A DNA stretch of 35,938 nt from Chloroflexota bacterium (lineage in GTDB: Bacteria > Chloroflexota > Anaerolineae > Aggregatilineales > UBA2796). Shown here piece by piece: positions 32,554 through 35,938 of this stretch (its first letter is position 1; the number at the start of each line of letters is the position of its first letter). The stretch is from NCBI GenBank assembly GCA_021325095.1, contig JAJPHV010000080.1:1-35938 (forward strand), read 5' to 3'. The position numbers and the translations under genes are program-made. Below the pieces are notes generated by a model. That model worked only from the letters and a program-made list of their open reading frames with translations, searched no databases and was not told the DNA's origin.

Positions 32554-32796
32554 TTAGTTCTTGCTGGCGCAGCCGCACGCGCCACCGCAGGCACAGCCCC
32601 CGCCCGCCGCGTAAGAATCGCGGGTCGCTGACCGGGCATCGGCTGTGCCGCTGACCGTGACGAACAGCGAGAGCGTGCGCACACTGTTTTCCTCGTGGCA
32701 GGTCGGGCAGGCGATGGGCGCATCCGCTTCTCGCTGCGGGCGCAGCTTATCGTAGCGCGTGTTGCAGGTGCGGCAGAAATATTCGTAAACAGGCAT
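32554..32796 (-). CDS. FmdB-family zinc-ribbon protein
   Basis: This 80-residue protein begins MPVYEYFCRTCNTRYD and continues IACPTCHEENSVRTLSLF, the two CxxC pairs and spacing of the FmdB zinc ribbon. The tail is Gly/Ala/Cys-rich (GGGCACGGACGCA) with extra Cys that could bind metal. The family was named from a formamidase cluster, but most members have no known function. GGAGG precedes ATG 32796; an earlier in-frame ATG at 32808 is less likely. Confidence 0.88.
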   Translation of the reverse strand: MPVYEYFCRTCNTRYDKLRPQREADAPIACPTCHEENSVRTLSLFVTVSGTADARSATRDSYAAGGGCACGGACGCASKN

Positions 32797-32863
32797 ACAA
32801 TCCTCCACGTCTTTTGGGAGCGATTCTAAAGTCGGGTTGCCGTGAGGTCAAGAGGGCAAAATT

Positions 32864-33020
32864 AGTGACTACTCCACCAGCTAAAGCAGATGGCTTCTTA
32901 GCGAAGTACCCGCCTCAACAGCGGCTTCTCAGGCAACGCATGAGCCACTGCCCTACGTTGACGCCTGAAGGCTCAGTCCGAGCCGACCTGGTCACGCGGT
33001 CTTTACGACGTTTCAAGTCT
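32864..33020 (-). mobile_element. Remnant of the 3' end of a TnpB-type element
   Basis: The 390-bp gap 32797-33186 has no convincing gene. Its minus strand at 32963-32864 matches window bases 1-103 (37 of 40 at the start) and keeps both hairpins: 32903-32928 with GAAG/CTTC arms, and 32874-32893 with CCATC/GGTGG arms around GC-TTTA-GC. In the second hairpin the arms differ from CTGTC/GACAG of the other copy at paired positions and still pair (one through a G-T wobble). The tnpB tail before it is degenerate. The boundary upstream (33020-33186) is not clear; I see no feature in the remainder. Confidence 0.48.
32915..33020 (-). pseudogene. Decayed tnpB C-terminal fragment
   Basis: A minus-strand frame runs from after a stop near 33020 to TGA 32915-32917. 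It ends GVNVGQWLMRCLRSRC, matching VNVAQSLMRSLRSC encoded at 2-43. Upstream in the same frame there are several stops, so the gene body is lost or never was here. The identity as tnpB is inferred from the layout with the end hairpins. Confidence 0.35.
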
Positions 33021-33186
33021 TACACGCAGGACTACCCTGCACAGCCGACGAACTTGAAGTTGGTAAAGAGCCTTGTGGCCGACCCCGTATATTGGGGGCA
33101 AGTGTTGAGGCAGATTCTAGCCCAGAAAGGAGCAGCGCGCAATTCCTCTATCGCCTCAGGCGACAGTCCCCTTGCGCAAATTACCT

Positions 33187-33762
33187 ATGGATGACAAGCA
33201 TCATATTCACCCGCCAACGAAGAACCGGCACAAGCAATGGACGGCCAACCCTTCCGAGCAGTGGGCTTTTGCGCTCGATCATATGGACGTGGGCGAATGG
33301 GACCTGGCGATCAGCCATTGCCAGCGCGCGATTGACATCCTGCCGACCTACTACGACGCCTGGCTGCTGATGTCCGGCGCGCACGAGGCCAAAGGCGATC
33401 TTGACGCGGCGCTGGATGCGGCCCAGCGTGCCTCGGAGATCGCCGTCGGGGAACTCAGCCAGGCATGGAACAATCTGGCGGCGCTGCACGTCATCCGCGA
33501 GGAGTACGACGAGGCGATCACCATCGACCGGGTGCTGTCGCTGGTTGATCCCTCACGCCTGCCCATGACCAGCTACCGGATGAGCGTGTCGTACACGGCC
33601 CTGGGCGATCACGAAGCGGGCGAACGCTGGCTGCGTGAAGCGATTGAACATCGCCCCGACCTGTATGATCGGGCGCTGAACGAACCCCTGTTACGGCCTC
33701 ACCATGACTGGCTGCGCCAGGAGGAACACCTCTTTACAAAACGAGAGAGGACGCGCGAATGA
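33187..33762 (+). CDS. TPR-repeat protein
   Basis: This 191-residue soluble protein has about three to four tetratricopeptide repeats at about 15-160: EQWAFALDHMDVGEWDLAIS, then AWLLMSGAHEAKGDLDAALD, then AWNNLAALHVIREEYDEAI, then SYRMSVSYTALGDHEAGERW. Such arrays bind partner proteins. Its last four bases (ATGA) hold the start of the SDR gene, so the two are translated together and may act on one process. ATG 33187 has no strong ribosome site; an in-frame TTG lies 15 bp earlier. Confidence 0.82.
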   Translation: MDDKHHIHPPTKNRHKQWTANPSEQWAFALDHMDVGEWDLAISHCQRAIDILPTYYDAWLLMSGAHEAKGDLDAALDAAQRASEIAVGELSQAWNNLAALHVIREEYDEAITIDRVLSLVDPSRLPMTSYRMSVSYTALGDHEAGERWLREAIEHRPDLYDRALNEPLLRPHHDWLRQEEHLFTKRERTRE

Positions 33763-34652
33763 GGCGGGCCTGGATCATGCTGGCCGGGGCAGCGGGCGCG
33801 TACTGGCTGTACCAGCGCTTGCAGCCGGAGCCATCGCGTCTCGTCCTGAACGAGCGTGTGGTCGTCATCAGCGGGGCCTCGTCGGGGATCGGGCGCGCCT
33901 ATGCCAATGCGTTTGCCCGGCGCGGCGCGAAGGTCGTGCTGGCGGCCCGTCGTGATGAGTTACTTGAGGCCGTGCGTGCCGAGATCGCCCCTTATGCTGC
34001 CGACGCGCTGGCCGTGCCGACGGACGTGACGGACGACGCTCAGTTGCAGAACCTGGTCGATACGACCTTGCAGCGTTTCGGACAGATCGACGTGCTGGTG
34101 AACAGCGCAGGCATCGACGCGAGCGGCCCGCTGCACAACATCCCGCCCGACAGCATACGGCGCATGATCGACACCAACCTGTCCTCGGCGCTGTGCCTGA
34201 TCGGGCTGTGTCTGCCGTCGATGCTGGCGCACGGCAGTGGCCGGATCGTCAACGTGGCGTCGGTGGCGGGGGCCATTGCCACGCCGTATTATGCGTCGTA
34301 CAGCGCCTCCAAGCACGGGATCATCGCCCTGTCCGACGCGCTGCGGCGCGAACTGGACGGAACGGGCATCGAAGTTGTCTCGGTGCTGCCCTACTGGACG
34401 TACAGCGAAATCATCACCCCGGAGGTCGCCAAAACGCTGGTGGAAGCCGGGTACAAGATCGATTCGCCGGAACACGTGGCCCAACGTACTATCGAGGGAT
34501 TGGCGGACGGCAAGCGTGAAATCTATTTCGGCGGCCCGACGACCCGCGCCGCGATCTGGCTGGAGCGGCACTTCCCCGCGCTGATGTCCCTCGTGTGGCG
34601 AGCGCAGGTCACGCCGTCGTTCATCGAGACGAGCCGCGCCGGGCGGGAGTGA
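33759..34652 (+). CDS. Short-chain dehydrogenase/reductase with N-terminal membrane anchor
   Basis: This 297-residue classical SDR has cofactor loop GASSGIG. It has NSAG (here VLVNSAGID), the catalytic Ser in NVASVAGA, and Y-x3-K in YSASK (Tyr at about residue 181). ARRDE after the second strand favours NADP(H). A short hydrophobic segment (AWIMLAGAAGAYWLYQRL) at the N-terminus probably ties it to the membrane, as in some lipid- or ketone-reducing SDRs. It overlaps the TPR gene by 4 bp. The substrate is unknown. Confidence 0.9.
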   Translation: MRRAWIMLAGAAGAYWLYQRLQPEPSRLVLNERVVVISGASSGIGRAYANAFARRGAKVVLAARRDELLEAVRAEIAPYAADALAVPTDVTDDAQLQNLVDTTLQRFGQIDVLVNSAGIDASGPLHNIPPDSIRRMIDTNLSSALCLIGLCLPSMLAHGSGRIVNVASVAGAIATPYYASYSASKHGIIALSDALRRELDGTGIEVVSVLPYWTYSEIITPEVAKTLVEAGYKIDSPEHVAQRTIEGLADGKREIYFGGPTTRAAIWLERHFPALMSLVWRAQVTPSFIETSRAGRE

Positions 34653-34722
34653 ATGGGCTGCGATGAGCCGACGGTTCCTGGTACAATCACCCTCAGCTTG
34701 GTTCTGACCGGGGAATGGCTGC

Positions 34723-35628
34723 ATGAGCAAACTCATCGCTTTCGGATGGTATGGCGGCAAATACAGCCACCTGGATTGGCTCTTGCCGCTTCTGCCGGAA
34801 TGTCAGCATTACTGTGAACCGTTTGGTGGCTCGGCTGCCGTCTTGCTCAACCGCGCACCCTCGCCTGTTGAGACTTACAACGACGTAGATGGCGAGGTCG
34901 TCAACTTCTTCCGTGTGCTCCGCGAGCAAAAAGATGCGCTGCTGGAAGCGATTGGCCTGACGCCTTTCTCGCGTGAGGAATTTGAACTCGCCATATCTGG
35001 GCCAGCCGAAGGGATTTCGGACGTGGAGAGGGCCAGACGCTTCTTTGTCCGTGCCCGGCAGGTAAGGACGGGGCTGGCACAGACGGCCAGTTCGGGGCGG
35101 TGGGCCAACTGCCTGCTGACCAGCCGTGCCGGGATGGCTGGCGCGGTGTCTCGCTGGTTGGGCAGCGTAGAAGGGCTTGCCGAGATCGCACAGCGACTTT
35201 TGCGCGTCCAGATCGAAAACGCCCCGGCCATCGACGTGATCAAGCGCTACGACAGCGAACAAACGTTGTTTTACTGTGATCCACCCTATCCCCATGCCTC
35301 ACGCGGTGACAGCAAAGCCTATGCTTACGAGATGAGCGACGATGAACATCGCGCGCTGGCCGCTGCCCTGAGAAGCGTGAAGGGCAAGGTGGCGGTATCG
35401 AGCTATCGGTGCGATCTGATGGACGAGTTGTATGGGGACTGGTATCGCACTACTGCGCCCGCCAAACATGCCCACTCGATCAAGCAACTACGGGAAGAAA
35501 CACTCTGGACAAACTACGACCCCGGTGGACAGGCATGGCAGCACCAGGCCCTCTTGTCAGAAAGGCATTACTCTCTTCGGCCAGAATTTCTGGACGAGAT
35601 TGCGGAGACATTCGACGAAGATTATTAG
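34723..35628 (+). CDS. D12-class DNA adenine N6-methyltransferase (Dam-like), orphan
   Basis: This 301-residue enzyme would methylate adenine in DNA. D12-class marks are the N-terminal FGWYGGKYSHLDWLLPLLP, the SAM motif YCEPFGGSAAVLLN, and the catalytic DPPY at about residue 186-189 in LFYCDPPYP; a late motif is KVAVSSYRCDLM. No restriction endonuclease or S subunit is adjacent, so it is an orphan, of the kind often brought in by phages. The recognition sequence cannot be read from the protein. GGGGAAT lies before ATG 34723. Confidence 0.9.
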   Translation: MSKLIAFGWYGGKYSHLDWLLPLLPECQHYCEPFGGSAAVLLNRAPSPVETYNDVDGEVVNFFRVLREQKDALLEAIGLTPFSREEFELAISGPAEGISDVERARRFFVRARQVRTGLAQTASSGRWANCLLTSRAGMAGAVSRWLGSVEGLAEIAQRLLRVQIENAPAIDVIKRYDSEQTLFYCDPPYPHASRGDSKAYAYEMSDDEHRALAAALRSVKGKVAVSSYRCDLMDELYGDWYRTTAPAKHAHSIKQLREETLWTNYDPGGQAWQHQALLSERHYSLRPEFLDEIAETFDEDY

Positions 35629-35667
35629 TCCATAGGGCTGCGATTGCTATCATAAGGAGGTCTCATC

Positions 35668-35850
35668 ATGTGGAAACTTGCCGTCGTTCAGGGGCCAAAC
35701 GTCACGATGTATGACGCATCGGGGGTACAGCGCAAGCAGTTCAGCGACTTCCAGACGGCCATCTCCGCCATGCTCAAGGACGGCTGGGAACCCTTCTCCG
35801 CCGACAGCGGCAACGCGGTGATGGTCTGGTTTCGGCTGAGGGTCGGCTAG
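35668..35850 (+). CDS. Small protein of unknown function
   Basis: This 60-residue protein starts MWKLAVVQGPNVTMYDASG and contains LKDGWEPFSADSGNAVMVW. A perfect ribosome site AAGGAGG (35654-35660) lies 7 nt before the ATG, which is the main reason to call it real. The strand pattern and the DGWEPF turn resemble DUF4177-type small proteins, but I do not assign it. It follows the methylase by 39 bp. A MITE begins directly after its TAG stop. Confidence 0.6.
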   Translation: MWKLAVVQGPNVTMYDASGVQRKQFSDFQTAISAMLKDGWEPFSADSGNAVMVWFRLRVG

Positions 35851-35852
35851 GG

Positions 35853-35938
35853 GCAATACCTTTTAGATAAGGAGGCGAGGGGCGGTAGTTTGCCTCACCC
35901 CCAACCCCTCTCCACCTTGTGGAGAGGGGCGTCTGGAG
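35853..35938. mobile_element. Second copy of the MITE-like element, cut by the window end
   Basis: These 86 bases match 23953-24038 at 84 positions, starting at the same terminal inverted repeat. The right end and target duplication lie outside the window. As in the first copy, the element begins right after a stop codon (TAG then GG, compared with TAAGG). Confidence 0.8.

Noticed and set aside
32814..33194. Plus-strand open frame of 126 codons before the TPR gene
   Set aside because: It runs antisense through the TnpB-tail hairpins, has no ribosome site and no family signal.

Overview
This GC-rich window looks chromosomal. It probably comes from a Chloroflexota bacterium of the Anaerolineae type. 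The hints are a paired NrdR and B12-dependent (class II) ribonucleotide reductase, two Uma2 nucleases, an mreBCD-PBP2 cluster, KTSC and FmdB small proteins, GAAC-N4-GTTC (Gram-positive type) LexA boxes, and many CCCCTCTC/GAGAGGGG palindromes between genes. The phylum is an inference; there is no rRNA or other marker gene here. I see no tRNA, rRNA or CRISPR array.

Layout. 1-105 is the tail of a TnpB-type (IS200/IS605-like) element whose body lies outside the window. 114-7687 is almost entirely on the minus strand: a PhoR/PhoB-like two-component pair, a Uma2 nuclease, a P1 (DmpA/NylC-type) peptidase, a DUF2007 protein, an ECF-type ATPase and S component behind a MocR regulator, and a second Uma2 nuclease. 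7807-10020 (+) is recD2. 10108-13057 (-) holds a divergent enolase coupled to an APH-type kinase, with a DUF883-like protein upstream. 13314-18389 (+) is the cell-elongation cluster mreB-mreC-mreD-mrdA, with a palindrome in every gap, followed by a methyltransferase. 19233-22272 (-) has a DUF5681 protein with a LexA-like box, then cyclase, histidine kinase and GNAT genes in one likely operon. 22550-26346 (+) has lpdA, a 160-bp MITE-like element and a secreted beta-propeller-like protein. 26347-30459 (+) is a regulated nucleotide-reduction locus (nrdR, nrdJ, KTSC protein). 30485-32796 has an SNase-type lipoprotein nuclease, rocD and an FmdB zinc ribbon. 32864-33020 is a second TnpB-tail remnant. 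33187-35850 (+) has TPR, SDR, D12-class DNA adenine methylase and a 60-codon ORF, and the window ends inside a second copy of the MITE.

How the parts work together. MreBCD and PBP2 drive lateral wall synthesis. NrdR represses class II RNR; the region before these two genes carries a LexA-like box inside a promoter, a pair of NrdR-box-like sites, a hairpin over the nrdR ribosome site, and a leader before nrdJ that can fold two ways. The most unusual signals are: (i) a MITE with imperfect 20-bp inverted ends, an 8-10 bp target duplication, a nested internal palindrome and two insertions abutting stop codons; (ii) two TnpB tails whose hairpins show compensatory changes; (iii) an enolase paralogue with two active-site substitutions, translationally coupled to a small-molecule kinase; and (iv) alternative-fold leaders before mreB and nrdJ.
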